The position numbers and the translations under genes were made by a program. From contig DLHJ01000019.1 of the NCBI GenBank assembly GCA_002483145.1, positions 310,001 through 374,000 on the forward strand: a stretch of DNA of 64,000 bases, written 5' to 3'. The notes below the pieces were generated by a model. The model did not search any database, was not told the DNA's origin, and saw only the letters and a list, made by a program, of their open reading frames with translations. Each line of letters opens with the position of its first letter. Position 1 is the stretch's first letter. Below, piece by piece: positions 27,695 to 36,807 of this stretch. Source of the DNA: Cellvibrio sp. UBA7671. Lineage in GTDB: Bacteria > Pseudomonadota > Gammaproteobacteria > Pseudomonadales > Cellvibrionaceae.

Positions 27695-28870
27695 ATGAAC
27701 CATTTTTTAGTGCATTACCTTCGCTCGCACCTCGTTTCTATTTGCTCAATGTTATTGTTTCTGTTGCTAATCAGTGGCTGTGCACACAAGCCTGTTGCAA
27801 CAATCCCTGCACCTCAATCAGTTGCCGAAGTTGCCAACCGCGCTGCAGATTGGCAATTGGCGCATATGGAAAATTTTGATTATGTACGCACCTTTCGCGA
27901 CCACACTGAAAACCCGCATGGCTGGATTCAAGGCGCATTTTTTGTAGGATTAAATCGCTGGGCAGAGCACAGCCAGAATGCAGATTATCTGCAAGCCTTG
28001 GTTGCAAAGGGCAAAGCCAATAAATGGAAGCTCGGCGACAAAAGCTGGCATGCCGATGACCAGGTAATTGGTTTCTCCTACGCCGCAGTCGCCGCGCGCA
28101 AAAATGATCTCAGTCTGATCGCACCAACACAAAAAATATTTAAAGAGATCATGGCAAACCGCAAAACTCACAGTCTGGAATACAACTCCGATCCAACAGG
28201 CCAGGGCGAAGCAACTTGCCAGCATCGCTGGTGCTGGTGCGATGCCTTATTTATGGCACCACCCGTGTGGGCAGCCGTGGGTAAATTAACCGGTGACCCT
28301 GTTTATTTAAATTACGTCGATGAAGAATATCAGGCAACAATTGATTATTTGTTTGATAAAGAAGAGCACCTGTTTTATCGCGATGGCCGCTTTTTTGAGC
28401 GCCGCAGTAAAAATGATAAAAAAATATTCTGGAGCCGCGGCAACGGCTGGGTGTTTGCGGGCTTGCCCCTGTTGATTGAACAAATTCCAGCGAATGATCC
28501 GCGCAAACAAAAATACGAAAACCTATTTAAAACCATGGCAGCAAGTTTGCTCAAGCTCCAACAACCCAACGGTTTCTGGCCGTCATCACTTCTGGATAAA
28601 GACGAATTCAATGTGCCCGAAACCAGCGGCACGGGTTTTATGACGTTTGGTATCGCGTGGGGAATCAATAATGGTTTGTTATCAAAAGCAGAATATTTAC
28701 CGGCAGTAAATGCTGGCTGGAACGGGCTCTCCAGCGCAGTCGATAAAACAGGCAAGCTCGGTTGGGTTCAGCAGGTGGGTGCATCGCCAGAAAAAATATT
28801 ACCGGAGGATACACAACTCTACGGCGTAGGCGCACTATTGTTGGCCGCGTCAGAGGTTAGTCTGTTGTAA
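27695..28870 (+). CDS. GH105/GH88-type unsaturated glucuronyl/galacturonyl hydrolase, lipoprotein
   Basis: 391 residues. Lipoprotein signal ending LLISGC (Cys29). The rest is an (alpha/alpha)6 barrel of the GH88/GH105 group: QGAFFVGLNRWAEHS, SWHADDQVIGFSYAA, WCWCDALFMAPPVW (catalytic Asp region), FWSRGNGWVFAGLPLL and FWPSSLLDKDEF. These enzymes hydrate the unsaturated uronate left by polysaccharide lyases acting on rhamnogalacturonan or related polymers; no lyase is next to it. A role on glucuronate-containing products cannot be excluded, given the nearby acidic polymer locus. AGGAG at 27682-27686 supports ATG 27695. Family firm, substrate open. Confidence 0.85.
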   Translation: MNHFLVHYLRSHLVSICSMLLFLLLISGCAHKPVATIPAPQSVAEVANRAADWQLAHMENFDYVRTFRDHTENPHGWIQGAFFVGLNRWAEHSQNADYLQALVAKGKANKWKLGDKSWHADDQVIGFSYAAVAARKNDLSLIAPTQKIFKEIMANRKTHSLEYNSDPTGQGEATCQHRWCWCDALFMAPPVWAAVGKLTGDPVYLNYVDEEYQATIDYLFDKEEHLFYRDGRFFERRSKNDKKIFWSRGNGWVFAGLPLLIEQIPANDPRKQKYENLFKTMAASLLKLQQPNGFWPSSLLDKDEFNVPETSGTGFMTFGIAWGINNGLLSKAEYLPAVNAGWNGLSSAVDKTGKLGWVQQVGASPEKILPEDTQLYGVGALLLAASEVSLL

Positions 28871-28993
28871 TGGGTTGATTGGTGTAATTGACATTAAGGT
28901 AACAGAAAGATTGATCTTGTTGCCAGCAAACAGATATTTCTGTAGTTTTTTGCTTGATGTGTCTAATAAATTTATAAATATTGGAGGTTTCTA

Positions 28994-29944
28994 ATGTTTG
29001 TTGGAATGGAAAAAAAGGAAATTCATTTTCTTATGGGAGCTGGAGCCAGTTTTGCAAGTGCCGACACTACTCCATTTCGAGTCCCGTTGGGGAAAGATTT
29101 ATTCGATAGTCTGGAGAGGACTATCGGAGGTTATTATTTCCAGAATATGGAAGAAAAAATAAAAATAGTTTTTCGGGATGATTTCGAAAAAGGTATGGAA
29201 ATTTTATTTCAAAATAATGTTGATGCTACTTGGATGCAGATTGCATTATCTAAATATTTTTTACAATTCGTGGCGGGGGAGCAAAATGTTTATTTGAGGC
29301 TTCTCGACATGCTTATTAATCGTGATGTCGTTTATTCATTTTCTACTACCAATTATGAATTGTTGATTGAGCAGTGTTTGAACCAAAAAGAACTGGTTCC
29401 ATATTATGGTATTGGCATAAGACAAAATTCTTACAATCTCATCTCTCTTCTTAAGATTCATGGTTCGCCCAATTTTATCCCTGACGCAAATGTAGATAAT
29501 TTTCTTATGCAGGGATGTGTTTTTCCTGCAAAAAAAACTATTGCATCATATCCCGTGAAGGCTGTTATGCCGCAAGAGGCTTTAGATTTTGCGTATAAAA
29601 ATAATGGTCTTGCAGCATCTATGGCAATGTATGCAATGGGCAAAGATGTTCTTCATGCTCCTAGTGTCGTTGAATTGCAGCAAGAACTATGGCGCTTGAA
29701 ATTAAAGCATCAGTGCAAGTTTATTGTAATTATCGGGTTGCGTATTATAGAGCGTGACGAACATATATGGTCTTTTTTGGCAATCCAAGTAAACATCCCA
29801 ATATTGTATGTGGGTGATGAAGTTGAATTTTTCGATTGGAAACGCAGAAACAATAGGAAAAATTGCTTTTATTTGGGAGATAGGTTCGAAAACTGTATAT
29901 CTGAAATCGAAGCGTATATATCGGGGGAGAGAAGTTTGACGTAG
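28994..29944 (+). CDS. Stand-alone SIR2-like domain protein
   Basis: 316 residues. SIR2-type NAD-binding features: FLMGAGASFAS (residues 12-22), FSTTNYELLIE with Asn120, and LLKIHGSPNF with His156, matching the GAGxS, T-N-Y-[DE] and IHG motifs of bacterial SIR2-like (SIR2_2) proteins. There is no zinc-finger cysteine set of protein deacetylases. Such domains act as NAD-degrading effectors in several anti-phage systems, but no partner gene is adjacent and no extra domain is fused. The coding sequence is visibly more AT-rich than its neighbours, suggesting transfer. TGGAGG at 28982-28987 supports ATG 28994. Defence function is a hypothesis. Confidence 0.75.
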   Translation: MFVGMEKKEIHFLMGAGASFASADTTPFRVPLGKDLFDSLERTIGGYYFQNMEEKIKIVFRDDFEKGMEILFQNNVDATWMQIALSKYFLQFVAGEQNVYLRLLDMLINRDVVYSFSTTNYELLIEQCLNQKELVPYYGIGIRQNSYNLISLLKIHGSPNFIPDANVDNFLMQGCVFPAKKTIASYPVKAVMPQEALDFAYKNNGLAASMAMYAMGKDVLHAPSVVELQQELWRLKLKHQCKFIVIIGLRIIERDEHIWSFLAIQVNIPILYVGDEVEFFDWKRRNNRKNCFYLGDRFENCISEIEAYISGERSLT

Positions 29945-30081
29945 CTTTAAATTGTTTTGGTGCGGAGCTACCTATGTAGGGCAGTCATGACACCTAATTG
30001 GAGTTGCTTTTCCCATCCGCCAACCCGCTGGTTCTTCCCCTTGTTGTGATATGGAGCATGGGGCGAAAACCCTGCATTTTG

Positions 30082-30090
30082 TGCTAGTAT
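30082..30090 (+). promoter_or_regulatory. Candidate extended -10 promoter of the nrdR-rib operon
   Basis: TGCTAGTAT is an extended -10 (TGn TAGTAT) about 35 bases before the nrdR start; no -35 box is seen 17 bases upstream, which extended -10 promoters tolerate. Confidence 0.35.
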
Positions 30091-30124
30091 GCGCCCACTT
30101 TATCAATCGCTGGGGCCGATGATC

Positions 30125-30589
30125 ATGCATTGTCCGTTTTGTAGTGCGGAAGATACCAAAGTTATAGATTCACGCCTGGTGGCGGAAGGCGACCAGGTGC
30201 GCCGTCGCCGTGAGTGTTTATCCTGCCATGAGCGCTTCACTACTTTTGAAGTGGCCGAATTGGTGATGCCGCGCATCATCAAGCAAAACGGTACCCGCGA
30301 ACCCTTCGATGAAAACAAACTGCGCGCTGGTTTATTGCGTGCGCTGGAAAAACGCCCGGTGAGTATCGAGGCGATTGAATCGGCCATTAACCATATCAAA
30401 CACTTTTTGCAGGCGACCGGCGAGCGCGAAGTAAAGGCATTGCTGGTAGGCGAGAAAGTGATGGAGCAATTGCAAAAGCTCGATGAAGTTGCCTATGTGC
30501 GCTTCGCTTCTGTGTATCGCCGCTTTAAGGATCTCAACGAATTCCGCCAGGAAATCGACCGCCTCGAACAGCAACCTGAAAACGACTAA
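30125..30589 (+). CDS. nrdR: Transcriptional repressor NrdR
   Basis: 154 residues from ATG 30125, which gives the family N-terminus MHCPFC; an in-frame ATG 30089 adds 12 unlikely residues. The N-terminal zinc ribbon has CPFC and CLSC pairs with [17 protein letters not shown], and the ATP-cone domain follows (about 49-139, [17 protein letters not shown]). NrdR represses ribonucleotide reductase genes in response to ATP/dATP. It heads the riboflavin operon, as in many proteobacteria; ribD starts 7 bases after its stop. Confidence 0.97.
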   Translation: MHCPFCSAEDTKVIDSRLVAEGDQVRRRRECLSCHERFTTFEVAELVMPRIIKQNGTREPFDENKLRAGLLRALEKRPVSIEAIESAINHIKHFLQATGEREVKALLVGEKVMEQLQKLDEVAYVRFASVYRRFKDLNEFRQEIDRLEQQPEND

Positions 30590-30596
30590 TTTTCTG

Positions 30597-31736
30597 ATGA
30601 CCCTATCTTCGGTTGATTTTGAATTTATGGCGCATGCGTTCCGTTTGGCGGAGCGCGGCCTTTACACCACCATGCCCAATCCGCGTGTCGGTTGTGTGCT
30701 GGTGAAGGACGGGCAGGTGATCGCTGAAGGCTGGCATGTCCGTGCCGGTGAAGCCCATGCCGAGGTTAATGCGTTAACTGCGGCGGGCGATTCTGCAGTT
30801 CACGACGGCGCGCGCGGCGCAACGGCTTATGTAAGCCTTGAACCCTGCAGCCATACCGGTAAAACCGGCCCCTGCTCGCAAGCCTTGATCGATGCCGGTA
30901 TCGCGCGGTTGGTCTACGGTATGGAAGATCCCAATCCGCTCGTTTCGGGCAATGGCATCGCTATGGTGCGCGCTGCGGGTATTCAAGTTGATGGCCCGGT
31001 TTTGGAAGATGATGCGCGTGCACTCAATCCCGGTTTTGTCCGCCGTATGGAACGCAAACTGCCTTACGTGCGCTGCAAAATGGCGATGAGTATTGATGGC
31101 CGTACTGCTATGGCTTCGGGCGAAAGCAAGTGGATTACAGGCCCCAAAGCGCGTGCCGATGTGCAGCGTCTACGTGCTCGTTCATGCGCGATTATTTCCG
31201 GTGTCGATTCCATCCTGCAGGACAACGCTTCACTTACCGTGCGTGTGGATGAGTTGGGTTTGCCTAACGCTGAAGAGGCCGCCGCGAAACAACCGCTGCG
31301 GGTGATCCTCGATTCACAACTGCGCACACCGCGCACCGCCTTGATGTTTAAACAATCCACCCCGATATTGCTGGTGCACAATGGCAAGGTAGAAGCTGAG
31401 CAGTTAAATGATTGGCCGGATTTTGTTGAGCTGATTGCGTTGCCGGGCAAAGATGACCGCATCGATTTAAACGTGCTCTTGCGCGAGCTCGCCAAACGTC
31501 ACTGCAACGAAGTGTTAGTCGAAGCGGGCGCCAGGCTTTCTGGCAGTTTTTTACGCCGTGGCTTGCTCGATGAAATCATTATGTACATGGCGCCGAAACT
31601 GCTCGGCAGCAATGCGCTGCCACTGTTTGATTTGCCGCTGGATACTATGTCCGCTGCGCTTTCGCTGAAAATTAAAGACATTCGCGCCGTCGGGCGTGAC
31701 TGGCGTATCACCGCCGTGCCTGACACTGAATACTAG
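30597..31736 (+). CDS. ribD: Bifunctional diaminohydroxyphosphoribosylaminopyrimidine deaminase / reductase
   Basis: 379 residues from ATG 30597 (MTLSSVDFEFMAHAFRLAERG). The N-terminal deaminase domain has the zinc motifs HAEVNAL and PCSHTGKTGPC; the C-terminal NADPH-dependent reductase domain begins near residue 150 (PYVRCKMAMSIDGRTAM) and includes EAGARLSGSFL. Catalyses the second and third steps of riboflavin synthesis. It follows nrdR by 7 bases, without a strong ribosome binding site, suggesting translational coupling. The frame overlaps nrdR if read from further upstream, which is not the true start. Confidence 0.97.
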   Translation: MTLSSVDFEFMAHAFRLAERGLYTTMPNPRVGCVLVKDGQVIAEGWHVRAGEAHAEVNALTAAGDSAVHDGARGATAYVSLEPCSHTGKTGPCSQALIDAGIARLVYGMEDPNPLVSGNGIAMVRAAGIQVDGPVLEDDARALNPGFVRRMERKLPYVRCKMAMSIDGRTAMASGESKWITGPKARADVQRLRARSCAIISGVDSILQDNASLTVRVDELGLPNAEEAAAKQPLRVILDSQLRTPRTALMFKQSTPILLVHNGKVEAEQLNDWPDFVELIALPGKDDRIDLNVLLRELAKRHCNEVLVEAGARLSGSFLRRGLLDEIIMYMAPKLLGSNALPLFDLPLDTMSAALSLKIKDIRAVGRDWRITAVPDTEY

Positions 31737-31748
31737 ATAGGTAACACC

Positions 31749-32324
31749 TTGAACGATCAAGCTCCCGATTTACAACCCACTCCAAACTCACCTCAGGTGG
31801 ACAACACGGCGTCGCTCGGCCAGCGTTTTGCTGCGTTTATGTTGGACGGCGTATTCATGGTTATTTCGATGATGTTCCTGATGCAGTATTTGGGCTTGAC
31901 CGAGTTTGATCCCAACAAGGCGCAAGATGCCCAGGCGATGCAAACCGAAATCCTTGCCAAAGTGGCCGCTTTGTCGAATGGGCAAAAGGTATTGCTCGCG
32001 TTGTTTCCCTACATTTCATTTTTGGTATTACATGGGTATTTGCTCAGCCGCTACGGGCAAACCATCGGCAAGCGCATCATGGGTATTGCCATTGTAACTA
32101 TGGATAATCGCCTCCCGCCGTTTTTCCAATTGATCGTCCAGCGCTATTTGATCCAATGGTTGGCAGGCCGTGTGCCTATGGTGGGTGGCATATTGCGCTT
32201 GGTGGATATTCTGGCGATTTTCCGTGCGGACAAGCGCTGCATCCACGATCATCTTGCCGGCACTAAAGTGATTGATTTAAGAATCCCTGTTACCCAAGGC
32301 AAACCAACCAGCATCATCGTATAA
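31749..32324 (+). CDS. RDD-family membrane protein
   Basis: 191 residues starting at TTG 31749. After a short Pro/Gln-rich N-terminus comes the RDD signature LGQRFAAFMLDGVFMVISM (R..D in the first helix), then helices around residues 70-100 and 120-150 with QTIGKRIMGIAIV and DKRCIHDHLAGTKV, the conserved tail of the family. RDD proteins are small membrane proteins of uncertain role; some take part in cation transport. It lies inside the riboflavin operon between ribD and riboflavin synthase, with 12- and 33-base gaps. Confidence 0.85.
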   Translation: MNDQAPDLQPTPNSPQVDNTASLGQRFAAFMLDGVFMVISMMFLMQYLGLTEFDPNKAQDAQAMQTEILAKVAALSNGQKVLLALFPYISFLVLHGYLLSRYGQTIGKRIMGIAIVTMDNRLPPFFQLIVQRYLIQWLAGRVPMVGGILRLVDILAIFRADKRCIHDHLAGTKVIDLRIPVTQGKPTSIIV

Positions 32325-32357
32325 GTCTCTCGACTATCGCGATTCCGAGGTAAATCT

Positions 32358-33014
32358 ATGTTCACCGGAATTATTGAAGCCATCGGCGAAGTGGTGGCGT
32401 TGCAACCTAAAAATGGCGATCTGCGTCTGCGCATCAAAACCCACAGCCTGAATCTGGGTGATGTGCATCTGGGGGATTCCATCGCTACCAACGGCGTTTG
32501 CCTGACGGTGGTGGATTTGCCCGGCGATGGCTATTGGGCGGATGTATCGCGCGAAACTTTGGATAACACCACCTTGCCCGGCTGGAAAGTTGGCCAGCGG
32601 GTTAATCTGGAAAAAGCCCTGACCCCGCAAACCCGCTTGGGTGGCCATATTGTTAGCGGCCATGTCGATGGTGTGGGCGAAGTTGTCAGTCGTCATCCTG
32701 ACGCGCGCTCCGAGCGCTTTCGCATCCGCGCACCCAAGTCATTGGCAAAATATATCGCCCACAAGGGGTCAATCACGGTAGATGGTACTAGTCTTACCGT
32801 TAATAAAGTGGACGGCGCCGAATTTGAACTCAACATAGTCCCGCACACCTTGCAGTGGACCATTATGGATAGCTACAAAACTGGTACCCAGCTCAATCTG
32901 GAAGTGGACGTGCTCGCTCGCTACCTTGAGCGCCTGATGCTTGGCGATAAAGCGGCCGAGGGCGAAGGGCAGGGTATTACCCTGGAATTTTTGGCGAAGA
33001 ACGGTTTTGCCTAA
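32358..33014 (+). CDS. ribE: Riboflavin synthase, alpha subunit
   Basis: 218 residues (E. coli RibC 213). Begins MFTGIIEAIGEV, the conserved start, and shows the two lumazine-binding repeats: GDSIATNGVCLTV with LGGHIVSGHVDGVGEV in the first half, and KGSITVDGTSLTVNKV with FELNIVPHTLQ in the second. Dismutates 6,7-dimethyl-8-ribityllumazine to riboflavin. Operon position between an RDD protein and ribBA. Named ribE in Bacillus-style and ribC in E. coli-style nomenclature. Confidence 0.96.
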   Translation: MFTGIIEAIGEVVALQPKNGDLRLRIKTHSLNLGDVHLGDSIATNGVCLTVVDLPGDGYWADVSRETLDNTTLPGWKVGQRVNLEKALTPQTRLGGHIVSGHVDGVGEVVSRHPDARSERFRIRAPKSLAKYIAHKGSITVDGTSLTVNKVDGAEFELNIVPHTLQWTIMDSYKTGTQLNLEVDVLARYLERLMLGDKAAEGEGQGITLEFLAKNGFA

Positions 33015-33045
33015 GCGGAATTACTTCCTTACATAGAGATTGTCT

Positions 33046-34161
33046 ATGCAACTCAACACAATTGAAGAACTGATCGAAGACCTGCGCCACGGTAAAATGG
33101 TCATCCTGATGGATGACGAAGACCGTGAAAACGAAGGCGATTTGATTATGGTCGCCGAGCAGGTGCGCCCGGAAGATATCAACTTTATGGCGACTCACGC
33201 TCGCGGTTTGATCTGTTTAACCCTATCGCCTGAGCGCTGCAAACAACTGGATTTGCCGCTGATGGTGAGCGACAACAAATCCCAGCACACCACTAATTTC
33301 ACTTTATCGATTGAGGCAGCAGAAGGTGTTAGTACCGGTATTTCGGCGGCCGATCGCGCGCTGACTGTGCGTGCAGCGGTAAAAGCTAATGCCAAGCCGA
33401 CAGACATAGTGCAGCCCGGTCATATCTTCCCCTTGATGGCGCAACCGGGTGGTGTTATGAGCCGTGCGGGTCATACGGAAGCTGGTTGCGACCTTGCGCG
33501 TCTGGCCGGTTTCGAGCCAGCAGCGGTGATTGTTGAAGTGATGAACCCCGACGGCACCATGGCGCGCCGCGCGGATCTTGAGCAATTTGCCGAGCAACAT
33601 CACCTGAAAATCGGTACCATTGCCGACCTGATTCACTACCGCGCCACCAAAGAGAAAACCGTTGCCTGCATCAATACCCGCAAAGTAGAAACCCTTTACG
33701 GTGAATTTGAACTGCGCACTTATCGCGATCTGGCGCGCGGCGATCTGCACTTTGTGATGATCAAAGGCGAGATAGATGCCGAGCCAACGCTGGTTCGTGT
33801 ACACGTTATGGATATTGCCCGCGACGTGTTGAGTCTCAAGCGCACGTCAGTCGCTGGTGGCAAAAGCTGGACCTACCAGGATGCGCTGCGCAAAGTGAGC
33901 GAAGAGGGTAAGGGTGTCGTACTGCTGATCTGCCACGACGAATCGACTAAAGAAGTTGAAGACAGCATCGATTGGTTGATCTCCGGCAAACAAATGCGCC
34001 GCAGCTCGGAAGTGCTCTACAAACAAGTGGGCACCGGCTCGCAAATCCTGCGTGATTTAGGCGTGCGCAAAATGCGCGTGATGTCGGCGCCCATGCGCTA
34101 CTCAGCGCTCTCGGGTTTTGATTTGGAAGTAGTTGAATATATTTGCCCTGAGGGTGACTAA
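33046..34161 (+). CDS. ribBA: 3,4-dihydroxy-2-butanone-4-phosphate synthase with degenerate GTP cyclohydrolase II domain
   Basis: 371 residues from ATG 33046 (TTG 33040 is two codons earlier). The N-terminal DHBP synthase domain is intact: DDEDRENEGDLIMVAEQV, HARGLICL, FTLSIEAAEGVSTGIS, RAGHTEAGCDLARLAG. The C-terminal half aligns in shape with GTP cyclohydrolase II but has no C-x2-GD-x8-C-x-C zinc motif, so that activity is probably lost. A separate, complete ribA at 37515 supplies it. This split is common in pseudomonads. The stop codon region is tandemly duplicated just downstream. Confidence 0.94.
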   Translation: MQLNTIEELIEDLRHGKMVILMDDEDRENEGDLIMVAEQVRPEDINFMATHARGLICLTLSPERCKQLDLPLMVSDNKSQHTTNFTLSIEAAEGVSTGISAADRALTVRAAVKANAKPTDIVQPGHIFPLMAQPGGVMSRAGHTEAGCDLARLAGFEPAAVIVEVMNPDGTMARRADLEQFAEQHHLKIGTIADLIHYRATKEKTVACINTRKVETLYGEFELRTYRDLARGDLHFVMIKGEIDAEPTLVRVHVMDIARDVLSLKRTSVAGGKSWTYQDALRKVSEEGKGVVLLICHDESTKEVEDSIDWLISGKQMRRSSEVLYKQVGTGSQILRDLGVRKMRVMSAPMRYSALSGFDLEVVEYICPEGD

Positions 34162-34185
34162 AAGGTTTGCCCTGAGGGCGATTAA
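34142..34185 (+). repeat. 24-bp tandem duplication of the ribBA 3' end
   Basis: TTTGCCCTGAGGG at 34142-34154 recurs at 34166-34178, each copy followed by GA[CT]TAA (one T/C difference before it). The offset of 24 is a multiple of three, so the second copy's stop is in the same frame as the ribBA stop. Confidence 0.85.
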
Positions 34186-34211
34186 CAATTTCATCGTTAA
34201 GAGAAAATAGC

Positions 34212-34682
34212 ATGAGCAATATCAAAGTAGTTGAAGGTGATTTTTCCGCGTCAGCAGGTAAGTACGCGTTGATCGTTAGCCGTTGGAACAGCTTTGTTGT
34301 AGAGAGTCTGAAAGACGGCGCATTGGATACTTTGCGCCGCCACGGCATCAAAGATGAAAATGTCACCATCTATTACGCTCCCGGCGCTTTTGAATTTCCA
34401 TTGACTGCACAAAAAATTGCAGCGAAAAAAGAATTCGACGCGATCATTGCGTTAGGTGCAGTCATTCGCGGTGGCACACCGCACTTTGATTATGTTGCGG
34501 GCGAGTGCGTTAAAGGTTTAGCTCAGGTTTCCTTGCAATATGGTGTGCCCGTAACCTTTGGTGTACTGACTGTTGATTCAATCGAGCAAGCAATTGAACG
34601 CTCGGGCACCAAAGCGGGTAACAAAGGTGTTGAGGCTGCTTCCACCGCACTGGAAATGGTTTCCCTGTTTGGGAAAATATAA
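34212..34682 (+). CDS. ribH: 6,7-dimethyl-8-ribityllumazine synthase
   Basis: 156 residues, the usual size. Lumazine synthase motifs: [47 protein letters not shown] (with the catalytic His) and [20 protein letters not shown]. Condenses the RibBA and RibD products to lumazine; forms icosahedral or pentameric assemblies. Fifth gene of the riboflavin run; nusB follows after 82 bases that include a short GC hairpin without a T-run. Confidence 0.97.
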   Translation: MSNIKVVEGDFSASAGKYALIVSRWNSFVVESLKDGALDTLRRHGIKDENVTIYYAPGAFEFPLTAQKIAAKKEFDAIIALGAVIRGGTPHFDYVAGECVKGLAQVSLQYGVPVTFGVLTVDSIEQAIERSGTKAGNKGVEAASTALEMVSLFGKI

Positions 34683-34764
34683 CGCCCGTTACGATTTAAT
34701 TGTTGTTATTTTTATTTCATGCCCGTGCACGCGGGCATTCAAGTTCTTTATCAGGTAATTGTTC

Positions 34765-35253
34765 ATGACTACTCCTTCAGGTCAAGCCGGAGCATCCGCG
34801 CAAAAAGGCCACACCGCTGCAACCCGCCGTATGGCTCGTCACTACGCGATGCAAGCGCTGTATCAATGGCATATGACCGGTAATTCGCTCAACTCAATCG
34901 AAGCAGAATTCCGCACCGATAACGATATGAGCAAAGTGGATGTGGAATATTTCCACGATATCCTCCACGGTGTGCCTGAACATTTAAGCGAACTTGATGC
35001 TGTTTACGAACCCTTTCTGGTTGATCGCTCACTGGCAGAATTGGATGCAATCACTCGCGCGTTGCTGCGTCTTGCCACTTACGAATTTAAATTCCGTATT
35101 GATGTTCCATACAAAGTAGTCATTAACGAAGCTGTTGCGTTGGCGAAAAAATTTGGCGCAGAAGACAGTCACAAATTTATCAACGGTGTGTTAGATAAAA
35201 CGGCCGTGGTATTGCGCGCATTGGAAGTCAACGCCGAACGCAAAAGCCGTTAA
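34765..35253 (+). CDS. nusB: Transcription antitermination factor NusB
   Basis: 162 residues from ATG 34765 (TTG 34759 is two codons upstream). An N-terminal basic region [19 protein letters not shown] is followed by the all-helical NusB fold, with [15 protein letters not shown] and [31 protein letters not shown]. Works with NusE (S10) at boxA in rRNA antitermination. Placement after ribH is the standard gammaproteobacterial order. The N-terminal ~20 residues are longer than in E. coli NusB (139). Confidence 0.96.
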   Translation: MTTPSGQAGASAQKGHTAATRRMARHYAMQALYQWHMTGNSLNSIEAEFRTDNDMSKVDVEYFHDILHGVPEHLSELDAVYEPFLVDRSLAELDAITRALLRLATYEFKFRIDVPYKVVINEAVALAKKFGAEDSHKFINGVLDKTAVVLRALEVNAERKSR

Positions 35254-35338
35254 TTGTTCGGGCGATTGTCCGTCGCTCTTCGTTCCAAAGGCGATTCAAC
35301 TCTTCTAAAACGGCTTAATTTTTTAAAAAGACGTAAAA

Positions 35339-36304
35339 GTGCCCAGTGAATTCCAACTGATCCAACAATTTTTCCAGCGCGAGCAAGCCGAGCAGCCTGC
35401 CGAAGGCGTGTTGCTGGGGATTGGTGATGACTGCGCACTTTTGCAAATCCCCGCTGGAAAGCAACTAGCAGTATCGGTCGATACGCTGGTTGCTGATGTA
35501 CATTTTCCCAGGGATGCTGATCCCGAACTAATTGCCGAGCGCGCATTAAGAACCAATTTAAGCGATCTCGCCGCTATGGGCGCAGATCCGCTCTGGTTCA
35601 CACTTGCACTGACCCTACCGGAAGCCAATGAAGACTGGCTGCGCAGTTTTAGTCGTGGGTTATTTAAATGCGCGCGCGCATACGGCATTGCACTGGTTGG
35701 GGGGGATACGACATCAGGCCCCTTATCGATTACGATCCAGGTGATGGGTGCAACCCAACCGCAACACACACTGCGGCGCGATGGTGCCAATATTGGTGAT
35801 TTTGTTTTAGTGACCAATTTTGTGGGTGACGGTGCAGCTGCATTGGCCGCAATTCAAAATACCCAACAATTTACCGATGAGCATACAGACTATTTGCAGC
35901 AACGTTTTTATCGCCCAACACCGCGTTTGGCTGAGTCTGCATTAATTCGTGAACTCGCCAGCAGTGCATTGGATATTTCTGATGGTTTGGTTGCCGACTT
36001 GCAACATATATGCGATGCAAGTGATTTGGGGGCGGTGATTGATGTCGAAAACTTGCCGCTATCACCTGCGCTAAAATCTTTAAACAATGATGCGCAAGCT
36101 TACCAATGGGCGCTCAGTGGTGGCGATGACTACGAACTGTGTTTTACGGTTCAGCCTGAAAAGATGGCTGATATCGCCATGTTAATTGCGCAGGGAGAAT
36201 TACAAGCCACAGTGATTGGGGAAATGATCGCGGGCGGTGAAGTCATCTGTGAGTATGAAGGCGCACCATTCAAGGTGGCCACAACGGGATATCAACATTT
36301 CTAA
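35339..36304 (+). CDS. thiL: Thiamine-monophosphate kinase
   Basis: 321 residues from GTG 35339. PurM-like fold: GIGDDCALLQIP near residue 29, VSVDTLVADVHF with metal-binding Asp residues, ERALRTNLSDLAAMGADPLW, GGDTTSGPLSITI and LDISDGLVADL. Phosphorylates thiamine monophosphate to the diphosphate cofactor. Its stop overlaps the pgpA start (TAATG), so the two are coupled. Confidence 0.96.
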   Translation: MPSEFQLIQQFFQREQAEQPAEGVLLGIGDDCALLQIPAGKQLAVSVDTLVADVHFPRDADPELIAERALRTNLSDLAAMGADPLWFTLALTLPEANEDWLRSFSRGLFKCARAYGIALVGGDTTSGPLSITIQVMGATQPQHTLRRDGANIGDFVLVTNFVGDGAAALAAIQNTQQFTDEHTDYLQQRFYRPTPRLAESALIRELASSALDISDGLVADLQHICDASDLGAVIDVENLPLSPALKSLNNDAQAYQWALSGGDDYELCFTVQPEKMADIAMLIAQGELQATVIGEMIAGGEVICEYEGAPFKVATTGYQHF

Positions 36305-36798
36305 TGACGACACCCACTTTTAAACAATTGTTTAACAATCCCAACCACTTGTTTGCGTTTGGATTTGGCAGTGGGCTTGCAAAAAGGGCTCCCGGCACCT
36401 TTGGCACACTTGCAGCGATTCCGTTTTTTTTGCTATTGCAAAATTTATCCTGGCCAGTGTATTTGAGTTGGTTAATAGTGACCTTTGCATTAGGTGTGCT
36501 CTGGTGTGACCGCTCATCCCGGGCGCTAGGAGTGCACGACCATGGTGGCATTGTGTGGGACGAATTTGTCGGCTTCTGGATCACTATGTTTATGGCGCCG
36601 ACTGGTTGGCTGTGGATACTCATCGGGTTTGTGTTGTTTCGGTTTTTTGATGTTCTGAAGCCCTGGCCAATCAATTGGCTGGATAAAAAAGTGCACGGGG
36701 GTTTCGGCATAATGATCGATGATGCGCTCGCCGGGATTTATGCGTTCATTTTTTTACAATTGGCAGCTCTCTGGTGGGGCGTTTCATTGTTCGGATAG
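36304..36798 (+). CDS. pgpA: Phosphatidylglycerophosphatase A
   Basis: 164 residues. PgpA features: FGFGSGLAKRAPGTFGTLAAIP at the N-terminus, HDHGGIVWDEFVGFWI with acidic metal ligands, FRFFDVLKPWPINWLD and IMIDDALAGIYA, with three to four membrane segments. Dephosphorylates phosphatidylglycerophosphate in the inner membrane. Standard partner of thiL, with overlapping stop and start codons. Confidence 0.95.
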   Translation: MTTPTFKQLFNNPNHLFAFGFGSGLAKRAPGTFGTLAAIPFFLLLQNLSWPVYLSWLIVTFALGVLWCDRSSRALGVHDHGGIVWDEFVGFWITMFMAPTGWLWILIGFVLFRFFDVLKPWPINWLDKKVHGGFGIMIDDALAGIYAFIFLQLAALWWGVSLFG

Positions 36799-36807
36799 GG
36801 AGGTCGC

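Noticed and set aside
34720-34738. Hairpin ATGCCCG/CGGGCAT between ribH and nusB as a terminator
   Set aside because: Not followed by a T-run, and the operon order predicts transcription through this point.
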